A stretch of 26,999 nt of DNA from Gnetum montanum (GCA_015680685.1 MNCI01022309.1:108393-135391); one strand, 5' to 3'. Numbered from the stretch's first letter, positions 10,441 through 22,077 are shown. Notes: generated by a model from the letters alone, not told the origin. Made by a program: numbers and translations.

Positions 10441-11112
10441 AGAAAACTTGCTGAAGCATTTTGTGCGCTTTGAGCATCACCAACAATTCCACGCACTAAT
10501 CTTTAGTGCACTGTCGACTAGATGAACTACTCAGGTGAGTAGGCTAGAGAATTCGTTTAGCTTGTTGAGACTTGGGATAGAAAACTTGGACAGTTTGAAC
10601 ATTAGAGCATCCATCTCCTGAAGAACTACCATAGTGTTGCGCGAATTGCAAAGACTTGGTGAAGCAAGCATGCCTTCGAATTTTGGGGTGTTTCATGTAG
10701 TTGCTGAACATATAAATAAATGGGTCTCCTTGTGATGGAAACCTAAGCAAGGAAAGGTGCTAAAGATTCTAGCAGACTATCCAAATCTGGCTCAGCATGA
10801 ATGGCATTGTAACAGCCTTCATGCTGCCTACCTACTGCCTTTAAATTTACAACGACTTTTTGCTTGCAGAAGGATGGGCATAAACACTTGGACGTGCGGA
10901 AATGGGAATTCATGGGACACTAATTATGATTTTAGCCCTATAACCTACCCATGAAGGGCTAAACTGAACAACTTGATAACTACTATGACACAATTGTAAG
11001 CTATGCATAAAAAGAATCTAATTTGTGGAAGCCAGGAATCTAGGATTCGTGATTCTGAACATGTTTGGGTACATGTGCCTCAAGAAAAAGTGGGGACGGG
11101 TTCGTAGCTAGG
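10441..11112. other. Unassigned stretch, possibly outer U3
   Basis: No gene or clear element end is visible. Small open frames here have no recognisable content. The stretch sits between the TAGCGTAGC repeats and the solo LTR insertion point and may be the outer part of the element's LTR. Confidence 0.3.
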
Positions 11113-11117
11113 GACGT

Positions 11118-11951
11118 TGATGAGACATGAATTTCTCATAGTGCTGGCGGCCGCGTTAAGGCACCCACGATAAGGCACCCACGTTGTATCATGGGTCGCG
11201 ATGTATCATGGGCCGCAATATCGCGTATGCAATGTATCATGGGCCGCGATATCGCAGTTAGCCGCAATTTCTATAAATAAGAGGCGGCTCTCCCTCATTT
11301 CACATCCCAGTTTTAGTGTAGCGAAGCTCTGGCAGTTTGATCCCTCCAGAGTTAGAATTTTTCCCGTGTCTGCCCGCAATGTGGTGAATGTGATTGTACG
11401 GTGTCTTTATTTGAGTGTGCCGTACTTGGACACGCACATGACCGGCAATAAAGATCGAGATTACTTCATCATTGTAGCATTCACTTAGTTTATTTTATTG
11501 TTATTTATTTAATGTTATTTATTGCNNNNNNNNNNNNNNNNNNNNNNNNNNNNNNNNNNNNNNNNNNNNNNNNNNNNNNNNNNNNNNNNNNNNNNNNNNN
11601 NNNNNNNNNNNNNNNNNNNNNNNNNNNNNNNNNNNNNNNNNNNNNNNNNNNNNNNNNNNNNNNNNNNNNNNNNNNNNNNNNNNNNNNNNNNNNNNNNNNN
11701 NNNNNNNNNNNNNNNNNNNNNNNNNNNNNNNNNNNNNNNNNNNNNNNNNNNNNNNNNGACACATCATACACCTCATCTAGACTAAACCATACGTGACATA
11801 TGCAAAACTAGTCTAGGTGGGAAGACAGCGAACTGCGACCTAAGGCTAACTATCTAGGTGCCACAACTAGTCCATCTGCGGAGTTCGACCGGATAGTGCG
11901 TGCGACGCTCGTTTCGTATGGTTGAGTGTAGGGGTACCTCACCACTCATCA
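11118..11951 (+). mobile_element. Solo LTR with 5-bp target duplication
   Basis: The LTR starts TGATGAG (11,118) and ends CTCATCA (11,951). It is flanked on both sides by GACGT (11,113-11,117 and 11,952-11,956), a perfect target-site duplication. It carries TATAAATA at 11,272-11,279 and AATAAA at 11,447-11,452, the expected LTR order on the plus strand. No internal region, primer site or polypurine tract adjoins it, so it is a solo LTR left by recombination. It is a sister copy of the partial LTR at 1-412, in opposite orientation. An N gap hides 232 bp. Confidence 0.88.
11526..11757. other. Assembly gap (232 N)
   Basis: A run of N lies inside the solo LTR. Open frames crossing it are artefacts. 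The gap follows an AT-rich stretch of the LTR after the poly(A) signal. Confidence 1.
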
Positions 11952-11956
11952 GACGT

Positions 11957-13417
11957 GATAGAAAAAATTTAAATATATTAGTTTTTTTAAAAAAATTAAA
12001 TCTCATATATCATAAAAAAAGCATTGTAGAATATAGAACAAGTACAATGTAAATCCAAAATATTGTTAATGCTTAAAAATTTCAGAGAAGATTGCAAATC
12101 ACCATTACACCGAAGCAAGAAAATTTTGCAAAGGTATGGAGGGTGTCAAATCCAAGTTCGTCGTTTTCTGACAGCAATGTCTTTTGTCTTTTGCAACAAA
12201 AATGACAGCAATAAAATGAAACCCTTTTGTTACTCAATCCAATCTTTTCAAAAATGAAATTAAGCCTCAAGCCTCAACCAAGCCTGTGAGTAGTGCCGTA
12301 GGGCCATGTTGAAGACAACCACATTATAAAAAAACACAACTTAACTAAACTAGGCACGGACGAGTGATTCACCTCACCGACAATTATCAAAAACCTTTCG
12401 AAAGATGGGGAATTGGCATGATAAAGGTGAAATAAAAACAGAGCACCATGAGCTTGTATATGGACATTGGCCATGTGCTGATGGGCTTCATTGGCCCATA
12501 AAAAAAGTTGAACAAGCATCATCTGTCATCGTGTTCATGACTCATCACCCATGACGATGGCCCTGTTTTTGTTTTTTGTTTTTTCAGCAGAGATATGAGA
12601 AAAAGAGCAATGACCAATAAACACGCGTGAATGCGTGAGTCGTGGCGGAACCTTTGACGCTCCCAAAGGCCAATCCATGCAAATGCAATGTTTACTGTCC
12701 CGTTCCAACTTGATTTCCGTATGACCCAAACTTGGCCCTTCGGCCTTCGGTTACCAAAGTAGCCCTTTTGTGATTTCCCTGTGTTTGTTTATTCATTCGT
12801 ACTCCCCGTTTTCTGGGGCCTGTGTCATGCCGATGCCATGAATTTTCTTGATTGCTTGCTGGCCACTTAACAATGAAATGAAGCGTCTGGGAAAGGAGAA
12901 TGCATTGCACAATGCAGACATGGAGAACAAGGCAATAATAATATGAGGCAAGGCAAGGCGACCATTTCAATGTATATGTACAGATTCAGACAAAATTTCA
13001 TTGGAAATTATGAAATACGTACCCATTGCGGATTTATTGTACGCCCTCCCCGAATCCAACGTGAACAGTTCATAGAAATTTATCTGGAATCCCGAATCTC
13101 CGGCGCATAGGTTGTAAGCATTCTAATTCTGGTTGCTAATAAATTCTTGCATTCTTTTGTTTACAAGGAAAACTAAATTTCATGAAGCAAAACCAATTTA
13201 ACCATACCATGCAATTGCATTAAACAATCTGGTATCAGTATTTGCATTGCGGTGACAGAGGAATGCCGCTATCGTTTCTACAGTCTCATGATTAATACAT
13301 CGGTGACAAAGGAATGCTCGGAACCTTGTGACAAAGGAATGCTTGGAACCATGTGATGAGTTTGGAAAGGAGTATTTTGGAGAGTCGGAAGGCTCTAATA
13401 TTATCTTGATACGGATT
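11957..13417. other. Non-coding stretch with a small imperfect repeat
   Basis: No gene is recognisable. An AT-rich start (11,960-12,020) is followed by mixed sequence. At 13,251, 13,302 and 13,327 a unit near GGTGACAAAGGAATGC occurs three times. Open frames at 12,063-12,970 lack any family signal. Confidence 0.5.
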
Positions 13418-13762
13418 TGTTGGACCCCGGATAGTTATGAGCATTACCAAATAGAATTGCATTTATTTACATTTGAGTAGGACTGTAGCACTAAAAATTT
13501 AAATGATTAGAAATTTAAATTTAAATTTTTATTGCTTATAGCATTGGAATGTAATTAGCTAAAATAGGGAATGTAACAAGTAATAAAAGGTATGCTATTA
13601 TATTAAAATATGCAATGTGTAAAAGAAAATTCAATTTTATTATTGAAGAATTAGTTATATTCAAATTATAACTCCATAGACATCAAACATTTGTTGTTTA
13701 CATAAGTTGCATTTGTTGGTTGACACATATTAAGGTTTTTGAAATTAAACTATAAGACTTTA

Positions 13763-13822
13763 TGTAACATCTCTATTAATTATCTATAAAATATCTTATA
13801 AATAACTAATAGAGATGCTACA
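13763..13822. repeat. 60-bp near-perfect palindrome
   Basis: The two 30-bp arms are complementary apart from four A-C mismatches on the plus strand. On the minus strand these become G-T, that is G.U wobble pairs in RNA. There is almost no loop. It could be a small inverted-repeat element or a relic of one. Confidence 0.8.
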
Positions 13823-14721
13823 AAACCCTAAGGATTTGAATTTAACCTTGATTTACTAATACAAAAGGAAGTGGTCAAATAGATAAAAATTATTAATTAC
13901 AAATATAATTATATTAGAAAAATACAACACAGAAAAATTTTATAATACTTACATACATAATTAAATAATATTTATTTCATGAAAAAATTGCATAGCCACA
14001 AAAAGGTAGATGTCTAAAAATCCCACTAGTGTGTAAAATAACGATCTGAATGAAACTTGTTTCAACTTAATTAGACATCTAGAAATAAAGCTATTCACAT
14101 TTAAATTGTATCAAATTAAATAATAAAATTAAAAAATATTTAAATAGAATATTACTATATAATAAATAATATTAATTTTTCTTGAACATGTAGAACACAT
14201 CGAAATGAAAAATGTTCCTTCCAAGCTCACGGTCCTAATGGCACAAATATCAAATTCATATCTATCATACTTTTTTATTTATTCATAAAAATAATTACAT
14301 GGCTTAAATATACAAAATGTATACAAAGTCTTTATTTTACAAAAATACAAAATTTGCAAAATTTATTTTTCATTTTCAAAAGATCCATGTTGTACAGAAT
14401 TAATCCATCTTTTGTCTCATGTTCCTCTTTCAATGATTCCTTACCTACTGTAGGCTCTTTGCATTGAAATGCAGGACGAGTCAAAACCCCTCAAATAAGA
14501 AAAGTTATTATATTTCCCTCTTCATGGAGCAAAAAGTTTTTGGACCAAAAATCTCAAAATATGGGGTAGGCAAAGGTTTTCAATATAATATTCAAAAATG
14601 TTTTAAATTCCAAAATTACCACAAAATTTTCCAAAAATTCATAAAAAATTCCAAATATCCAAAGGAAAACCAAAATTCCAAAAGAAATCAAGAGATCTAA
14701 AGGAATGCATATTTTATCCAT

Positions 14722-15000
14722 GTATCTTCGAATGCAAGGTTTTAGTTACTCTCATTACCAAAGGAACTGACCAACAACTCTTAGAATAACTTCACTACTA
14801 TCATCGAACTATCCTTCAAATTATTTTAATCTCCAAACGTATCACAAATTTGTTGGCAAAAATCCAAAGAATGTATATATGAACCAAGCATCTTTGAAGG
14901 CTAGGTCTTCAATACCCTCACTGCCAAAGGGACTCATCAACAACTCTTAGAATAAGCTCACTACTGTCATTGGATTATCCTTGTAATCCCAAACTAGTCA
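14722..15000. repeat. 166-bp diverged tandem duplication
   Basis: CAACTCTTAGAATAA and its surroundings occur at 14,775 and again at 14,941, with similar sequence for about 100 bp on each copy. The sequence is AT-rich, with TCCAAAATT-type motifs before it (14,600-14,690). No coding signal is seen. Confidence 0.7.
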
Positions 15001-16570
15001 CTTATGGTCAAGACTTGACAATAGCCTCACTACTAACATCCTTAATGGTCGAGGCACACGTATCATCAAAAGGATAAGTCTTAACTCTACCTCATTGTAC
15101 ACCACTCGACTCAACTACTTAGTGTCATGGTCTCAGCTAAATCCATAGCCTCACATGAACTTACAAATCAAAATCTAGGGTAGGAAATCCATCCAATAAT
15201 CCTTGTTTCTATAAGGTGGGTCCCACTAAAAAGCACTCCACTCTTGCATGATCATAAGGGAATCTAAAAGATTCACGACTCCCACTACTACCTAAGCAAA
15301 ATCAATCACATAAATATTATTATTTTATTCCAAAAGTCCATAAAAGTCCAAATTCCACAAAATTCTTACAAAATCATATTTATAACATGGGTTGATCCAA
15401 AATAATCATAAAATATCCAAAAAACAAGTTGAGCAAAGTTTCCATACAATTTAAAATTTCAACCAAAAGATATAACTTGTCCTAGATACAGTTAAATTAC
15501 CAATTTCCATGTGCTATCAAGTCCAAAATGGAAAATATTTGGTAGAATCTCAATAGAATAATTCAAATTGTAGAAAAATAATGAAAAACCAAAAGGTAGA
15601 AAGAAAACATGCAAAATCCATAATAAAATAGGAGTGACATGGAAAAAAAAGTAGAATAAATTTTCTTACTTATGTTAGCAAAGCTCTAAGAATTATTTTA
15701 GCATCTTCTTTTTCTACCTAACACTCTCAATTTGCTTTTACTTTGCAAACCTATCCCATCTAAAACCCTTCTACAAACTATGATGAAATGTATCTAAGGC
15801 CTCAACCTATTTATAAATGGAAGAACAAAAGAAATGGGGCCAAAATCAGCTAGGAAGAAAGGTGAAAAACATGATGGATCGTGGTTTCATAAAAACAATG
15901 GTTGGTGGAAAACAAGTAGTGAAAGGCGGTGGAAGAAAAAATGCAATGCAAAGGATGGTTAAGAAAAAAAATAAAAATTACATAACATTTATGTTATGTG
16001 CATAATACATGTTTGCTTAAAGTGCTTTGCACGTGAACGTGGTTTTTTTTACTGTCGTTGATTTTTCTCTTTTAATTTTTTAATTTTATTTTTAAATATT
16101 TGCATTTTCGTAAGTTTGTTTACAATAAGTAGTACCCTCTCACTCAAACCCTCATAACACGCATGCTGAAACTCTAAATCAAATTTTGTTTAAACCTGCA
16201 AGATCCTTGTCAAGTGCTCTATCTAACAGTATGCTGAAATTTTATCTAAGCATTATTTTACCTTTATGGTATTTTAGCAAACTAGAAAATATGATATCTC
16301 AAAAATTGTATTTTAGTAAACCAATAGTCAAAACCCAACATTTTTAAATATCCTCAACACATTGGTAAGGTCATATTCTAAGTAAGACATCATCCTAAGG
16401 TACTTCCTTAACAATGCCAATTTATGCAATACTTTATTATAATTAAAAATGAACTCCAAATTCTAGTGTAATGACAAAAGATAACAAGGGATATGTTTTG
16501 GGTAGGATTATGGTTAAAAATTACTCCATGAACAAAGTATTATATAATCATCTATGCATAATAAAATAAA

Positions 16571-16668
16571 AATATGCCTAATTAAATGTGCATAATAGGT
16601 ATAAATATGCATAATTAAATGTGCATAATAAAGATTGAACATACATAATTGAATATGTAAAAGAATAA
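16571..16668. repeat. 33-34-bp AT-rich tandem repeat
   Basis: Three units begin at 16,571, 16,604 and about 16,638, each near AATATGCATAATTAAATGTG plus CATAATA. The third is diverged. Simple TAA repeats follow at 16,840-16,872. Confidence 0.65.
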
Positions 16669-16966
16669 AATATACATATCCAAATACTTGTAAAGACATA
16701 ATAATTGATAACAAGAAAAACTTCTTGAGGCAATTAGATTTCAACATTTAATCATAAAATATTCAGAAGATCTATGACTAAGCTTAAATAATAGTGAAAC
16801 AAAAGATAGAAAATTACATTCTCTTATGTAGAAAATTAGCAATAATAACATTAATAATAGTAATAATAATAAGCTAATCTATTGAAACACATCTAATAGC
16901 ATTGAAGAATTAATCATATGCATTAAATTAAATAATTAAATTTATGCAAATTTCTAGGTTGTGACA

Positions 16967-17639
16967 CTTTACCTAAAGATTGGACAAAAATATCTGTATT
17001 TATGTAAGAATACCATGTAGCCATTAATGTTGATTAGGAAAATGATCTAGATGATGTTGACACAACTCTATTAACTCTATTCCATTGACATAGTGCTTTC
17101 AAAACACCTTTTCCCTTTTCCTTGGCAATCTTAAATGGGAAATTGAACTGTAATTCTTTAATGATTAATTAAAAGATTGATCATCAAGCTATAAATTAAG
17201 TCAACAAGTCATTTTTCAAGGATAAGATTCTACAAAAGTATACAAATATTATAAAATTAATTATAATGTATTTTCTTAGAGGAGATTGACAAGTATAGTA
17301 GAAGAAGAAAATTTTAATGGAACTTCATTAAATGATCTTTTAATAAATTAACAAAAAAATCTCTATCATTATTGGTCCCAAGCCCAAATATGAAAGGAGA
17401 AGAGTTGGTATTAGGTTTGTAGTTGGCTGTAAAACCATGTTAAATTTTATAGGTGATTTTATTTTTAGATTTTGCATACGTTAGGACATTCTCCATATGT
17501 AATGTGCACTAGTCATACATATTGATTACTATGGAAAATAAGAAAGAACTTGCTAAGGTATCCTCTAAAAACAACACCCAATATTAACTTCTAGATGGTG
17601 TGAAAAGTAAACAAGGTTTTCCACATCAAGAATGGGTGT
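16967..17639. other. AT-rich stretch without genes
   Basis: No coding or repeat signal beyond high AT content. It may include the lost 5' end of the LINE that becomes recognisable near 17,640. Confidence 0.4.
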
Positions 17640-19600
17640 GACTAAAGAAGTAAATCTAATGGTATAAATTTTAGATGAAATCATGGAACATATGTAATCT
17701 TAATGGAAAAACCTTTGAAATCATTAATGAACAAATGGAAAATTAGCATTGTTTGCCTACAAGAAACAAGATGCAATGGGAGAAAAGCTAAAGAATTAGA
17801 TGCAAATTATAAGAATTTTTATTTAAGTAAGAATATTTACTAAAATGAAGTGGTCATCATTGTCGATCAATTTCTCAAAGATAAAGTGGTATAGGTATAT
17901 CACCAAAATGATCATTTACGAGCATAAAAATTGTTCTTAGAAATAAAGTCAACAACATCATTTATATATATGCTTTACAAATTAGCCTAGAAAATTCTAT
18001 TAAACAACATTGTTAGATTCAATAAATCTATTACTTTAAGAAATTACCTAGTAAAACAGCATATTTATTAGAGAGGATTTTAATTAATATGTTGAATATA
18101 TAAAAGATATAAAAGGATTCATGGAGAATATGGATTTGGAGACTGAAATGATATTAAGTACTATAATTTGCAAGTGCTTATAGCATTATAATTGCATATA
18201 CCTATTTTTAGAAAAAGATTGGGCATTTTATTACATATGAAAGTAGCATAGATAAAATACAAATTAACTATTTCTTGTTACATAAAAGAGACAAGTGATT
18301 TATAAGATCATACCTAGAGAAAATCTTACAACTTAGCATTAATTAATGGTCATAGATTTAACTATATAGAGCTTCAAATATTACATGAAAAAAAGGACTA
18401 AGTATATAAAATGATAGAATTTAAAGGAAGAAAGCATGATCTTATTAAAATAATTATTTCTTAAAGGAAGAACTTAGAATTAGGATTGTTCTACAAACTT
18501 TATTTAGGGCCAAATTGAAAGTTGTATTTAAAAAATTAGGAATTATATTTTAGATAAAACAAAAACAAAGTACATCCGAAAGGAGATATGATTGAGGAGT
18601 GATAACAAAATAAAAAAAATTAATAAGATAGGTTGATGTACAAAATAGCAAAGGAGGTAAATTTTGTAGTATTAAAAGCCATACATTTAAGAAGAACTAA
18701 ATTTTGATATGGTTGATAAATTTTCCATTTTTGAATGAAGACAACCTTATCTAAAATGGAAAACAATAAAGCTACTAAACCAAATACCATTGCTATAGAA
18801 ACTTGAAAAATGATAGGAAATACAAGAATTAAATGTAATTTTTTAACAAAATTTTGAAAGATAAATAAATGCCTTAAAATGGAAGAAAAGCATTGTGGTT
18901 CCCATCTACAAATATAAAGGAGATGTACAAAATTGTACAAACTATAGAGGAATCAAGGTTATAATTCATAGTGCAAAGCATGAAAGATAGTCATAGTAGC
19001 ATTTTAGACTTGAATCAACAGTATCAAAAAATCAATTTGGATTTATGCTAAGAAAATCTAGTATAGATGTTATTTTCTTGATATTGTGACATAAAGAAAT
19101 CTACATATGATCTTCATTGACTTGGAAAAAGCATATGTTAATGCCTAGAGATATTATATAATGGACCTTATGAAAGAAAAACATCCTTGATAAATAATTA
19201 AACTGATTCAAGATATGTACAAAAGAGCTACTACTAGAATTAGAGTAGCATGTTAAATAACCTACGATTTTCTAGTAGGTCTACATTAAGGCTCTCCACT
19301 CAGCTCTTACTTATTTGCTATTGTTATGGATGAATTAACTAAGGAAATACAAGATAAGATTCTTTGATATATAATATTTGCAAATAATATTACATTAGCG
19401 GATACATCTTAAGTAAATAGTGCAATGGCAATAAGGTGATATGCTCTATAATAATAAGGCTTAAATTTTGTAGAAATAAGACAAAATATATAATGCAAGA
19501 TATGGAAAGTAATAATAATAAAGGCAAATGATAATAAAGAAAACTCATAGAACCAACCCCATTTTGTTGGGACATGGCTAAGATGATGATAATGATGGAT
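17640..19600 (+). mobile_element. RTE-type LINE relic (endonuclease and reverse transcriptase)
   Basis: Translated pieces follow the order of an RTE-clade non-LTR retrotransposon. The endonuclease start has CLQETR near 17,740-17,780, a later endonuclease block near 17,925-18,000, and HLVTF/GESLTTQH-like decayed blocks near 18,215-18,345. The reverse transcriptase shows NCTNYRGIK (18,931-18,957), FIDLEKAY (19,112-19,135), MDELTKEIQ (about 19,329) and FANN (about 19,378) where FADD is expected. The 3' end has the CCCCATTTTGTTGGGACA-type block followed by a GATGAT/AATGATGG tail (19,555-19,600), typical of plant RTE elements. Many stops and frameshifts make it inactive. The loss of both catalytic Asp residues fits G-to-A change. 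Confidence 0.85.
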
Positions 19601-19654
19601 GGCTAAGCCTCTCATGCCCTATGTTAATATGCTACATTTAAAAGTTTGTAGCTA

Positions 19655-20135
19655 TCTATCTTACAAATATCTAAAACCATATTACTTCAAGCCCATTGGA
19701 TTATGCACTCTTGTCGCTATTTGTCTTACAAATATTTGACACCATATTGCTTCAAGGCCATCCAATTATGCATTCATGTAGCTATCCATCTTAAAAATAT
19801 CTAACACCATATCATTTCAAGGCCATCTAATTGTACTGTGCACATATTTGTCTTAACAAATATCTGGCAATATATTACTTCAAAGCCAGACAATCAAGTA
19901 CCTCTTTAAGCTATCAATCATAGAAATATCCCACACCATATCACATCAAGGTCATCCCATTTGTGCTAAACACTCATTTCAAACTCGTGTACATATTTAT
20001 CTTAACAAATATCTAGCACTGTATTACTTCAAGGCCAAACAATCCCATAACTATTTAAGCTATCAACCATAGAAATATCTCACACCATATCACATCAAGG
20101 TCATCCCATTGTCCTAAACACTCATTTCAAACTCA
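19655..20135. repeat. 62-81-bp satellite-like tandem repeat
   Basis: Seven units share a core near AAATATCTAACACCATATCA followed by TTCAAGGCCA. Units begin near 19,660, 19,725, 19,790, 19,852, 19,919, 20,001 and 20,069. The last four form two similar dimers (alternating CTTAACAAATATCT and CATAGAAATATC starts), an early higher-order pattern. Confidence 0.85.
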
Positions 20136-20900
20136 TGCTAAGCACTTATTCCAAAGTCATCCTATGATTTTTTGGCTCACTTGGTCCCCCAAAGCACTGC
20201 CCCGCCTACTAAGCACATGGTCCCATCTATTAATCACATAATTGCAGGATGGATAGTTGTATTCCAACTATCAAAAGATTGTGCGTAAAGTACTCGTGGG
20301 TGCAAGTTTGAAAGCTATAGAAGTTCAAAAATAGCCATACAAAATGGAAAAGGAGAAAAAGGAGAACTAGAGTAATGTGTCCTCTCTCATAGCTGGTTTA
20401 CATGAAGAGTAAAGAGAGAATGCCAAAATCAAGTTGCCATGGGCAAGGAGTTCCGTCTACTGAACCTCAAATTCTACGGCTGCTTGAAAATTTTCCATAG
20501 CTTTTCTTTTTCTTTTTTTCCCTTTTTTCCATAGTTTTTCAGATAAAAATTTTTATTTTGTTAAATATGTACCTCCGCCATTTTTTTGAAAAAGACACGC
20601 ATATCCTGGTCCCTGTAGTCTGGGATAACAAAGTCTTTGTTGGCAATTTTCTCGTATATGTAAAAAGCAAAGTCGCCTGAACGTTTGGCAGGTAAACCAA
20701 ACACGTAATGACGCAATAGCGTACAATAAAATGCAGATATTTCGTATACTTCAACCCTAAAGCATATGCTGTCGATTGTTCAGACTCCAGGTATGGAACA
20801 TGTAGTTCAGAACTGCCTATTGTTGTACTGTGAATAGGCAAGCACAATAAAGAAGTATAGAACTTCATTTTCTTCGCTCTCTCAACGAAGAATATACAAC
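20136..20900. other. Non-coding stretch before the CML gene 3' end
   Basis: No gene is seen. It contains a pyrimidine tract (about 20,500-20,530). A 123-codon minus-strand open frame at 20,539-20,910 has no family signal and starts where the CML 3' untranslated region may end. Confidence 0.45.
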
Positions 20901-20924
20901 TCCTATACAAAGAGCCAATTTCTG

Positions 20925-20930
20925 TTTATT
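20925..20930 (-). terminator. Candidate poly(A) signal of the CML gene
   Basis: AATAAA on the minus strand, about 380 nt after the CML stop codon, would give a typical plant 3' untranslated region ending near 20,905. Other A-rich signals could serve instead. Confidence 0.35.
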
Positions 20931-21307
20931 TTCGACACAGATTCAGCGGTGGAGATATAACAGCAAAAACGAAACAAATGGAGTCCAGAAATAGCACAGA
21001 ACAAAGAAAAACAAGCAAGCAAGCAAACTATAACGCGTCACATTAGAGACTCCCTGTACAGACTGACTCGAGTCTGCGACCACAACGAAATCTCTTCGGA
21101 CTTCAGCAGACCGAAAAGAAAAAAAATGTAAAATGAAATATTCAATATCTGACACTTGAGCTGCTGCAGCAGCGGCAGCAGAAGAAATCCTGAACCTCCC
21201 CGTCCTCGCGCAGTGGATGTTCACAGCAAAAGCGCGGAAACGGAATAATGCAATGCCACCTGCAACTAAAATAAATCTTTGATGTCATCGTGGAATACTA
21301 TTTTTGT

Positions 21308-22054
21308 TCAGGAAGAAGATGCGTGACCGGCATGGCTGGATCTCGAAGCGGAGGAAGCAGAAAGAGTGCCGGACATCATTCTTTTGAACTCCGTAAAGCT
21401 CACCATGCCATCGCCATCCTCATCGACGGAGGAGATCATATCGCGGCACGCAGAGATCGTGCGGCCCTGCTTGAGACCGAGCGACGCAAGAACCGCCTGA
21501 AGCTCCTCGACGCTGATAACGCCGTCGCCGTTCTCGTCGAAGACGTTGAAAGCCTCTCGCAGATCTGCGTCGTTGTTTTCGTCCGCGGAGTCGTTCGGTT
21601 CCTCCTTTAACGACTCGTACAGCACCGAGAACTCGCCGAAATCAACGAGTCCGTCGCCGTTCGTGTCCGCGTTCGCCATGGCCTCGCACAGGCCGTCTTC
21701 CTCGATGTGGATCCCCAGCGTCCGGAGAGACTCCCTGATTTCCTCTTTGCTGATGAATCCGTCGCCGTTTTTGTCAAAGGTCGAGAAAACTCTGCGCATC
21801 TCGCAACTTTCACCGACATCTTTGATGCTTTTCCCGTTTTTGGCATTCAACGCGCGGCTTTCCTCGCTCTCCGTCTTCGGACCCTCGAACGGCTCACCAG
21901 TGGCTTTCAGGCGCAGATCTTTGGCTTGCATAGATTTATCGAGCGCCATGGCCTTGGCTTTGAACCAGAGGCGAATCTTGTGAGGCAGGATGTAGCTTAG
22001 CAGCGATGTAAAGAGGCCGTAGATGAAAACGGCGCGGAGGATGCACGAACTCAT
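21308..22054 (-). CDS. Calmodulin-like protein with four EF-hands and N-terminal anchor (CML4/CML5-like)
   Basis: This intact, intronless gene encodes 248 residues. Four canonical 12-residue calcium loops are visible: DKNGDGFISKEE (94-105), DTNGDGLVDFGE (130-141), DENGDGVISVEE (173-184) and DEDGDGMVSFTE (211-222). All have Asp at 1, 3 or 5 as expected, Gly at 6 and Glu at 12, so all four should bind calcium. Residues 5-24 are hydrophobic, followed by basic PHKIRLWFK, like the N-terminal anchor of Arabidopsis CML4/CML5, which sit on endosomal vesicles. Residues 40-85 are a charged linker, and the C-terminus is Ser/Ala/His rich. The frame is open 47 codons further up to 22,195, but that part is Arg/Pro rich from a GGCCGA repeat. 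I chose the ATG at 22,052-22,054 because the anchor then starts at once, as in the family. The role is calcium sensing with target proteins unknown. Confidence 0.9.
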   Translation of the reverse strand: MSSCILRAVFIYGLFTSLLSYILPHKIRLWFKAKAMALDKSMQAKDLRLKATGEPFEGPKTESEESRALNAKNGKSIKDVGESCEMRRVFSTFDKNGDGFISKEEIRESLRTLGIHIEEDGLCEAMANADTNGDGLVDFGEFSVLYESLKEEPNDSADENNDADLREAFNVFDENGDGVISVEELQAVLASLGLKQGRTISACRDMISSVDEDGDGMVSFTEFKRMMSGTLSASSASRSSHAGHASSS

Positions 22055-22077
22055 GCTGTGCTGCGCTCCAACGGATA

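Larger units (their letters stand above)
413..11112 (-). mobile_element. Decayed non-autonomous Ty3-type LTR element with an antisense gene
   Basis: Read on the minus strand, the order is LTR (from 9032 upward), primer binding site (9007-9025), leader, gag-protease frame (8571-4762), a 27-bp repeat array, then a plus-strand gene converging on it (about 537-4328). No reverse transcriptase, RNase H or integrase is visible. Gag with a CX2HX4HX4C knuckle, an aspartic protease and a TGGCGC primer site recall the Tat/Ogre side of the Ty3 family. The 3' LTR is not in the window. It may lie left of position 1, beyond the inserted LTR at 1-412. The upper limit is also uncertain, because the solo LTR at 11,118 may sit inside the element's own U3. 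Grouping these parts as one element is inference from order, convergence and a shared mutation pattern. Confidence 0.6.
13418..16966 (-). mobile_element. Possible old long LTR, minus orientation
   Basis: Read on the minus strand the stretch starts TGTCACAACC (at 16,966) and ends GGGGTCCAACA (at 13,418), typical TGT...ACA ends of plant Ty3 LTRs. A TATAAATA box lies at plus 15,808-15,815, followed on the minus strand by mixed-content sequence as in an R/U5 region. The flanks (GGATT and CTTTA) do not match, so no target duplication supports it. The size (3.5 kb) is large for a single LTR, and the ends could belong to different relics. There is no coding content. Confidence 0.3.

Noticed and set aside
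11505-11796. Open frames across the N run
   Set aside because: They consist of unknown bases.
1-11951. The inverted copies at 1-412 and 11,118-11,951 as terminal inverted repeats of one large DNA transposon
   Set aside because: The right copy has its own perfect 5-bp duplication and LTR signals (TATA, AATAAA), so it is a separate solo LTR.
14464-14700. 78-codon Lys/Asn-rich frame
   Set aside because: AT-rich decayed repeat sequence with CCAAAA/TTCCAAAA motifs explains it.
19655-20135. CRISPR-like regular repeats
   Set aside because: Units are diverged and directly adjoining, without unique spacers, and the context is a plant genome.
20539-20910. 123-codon minus-strand frame
   Set aside because: No domain, no start context or neighbour support; probably chance and partly CML 3' sequence.
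21290-22000. Plus-strand frames of 106, 145 and 97 codons
   Set aside because: They are shadows of the EF-hand gene on the minus strand.
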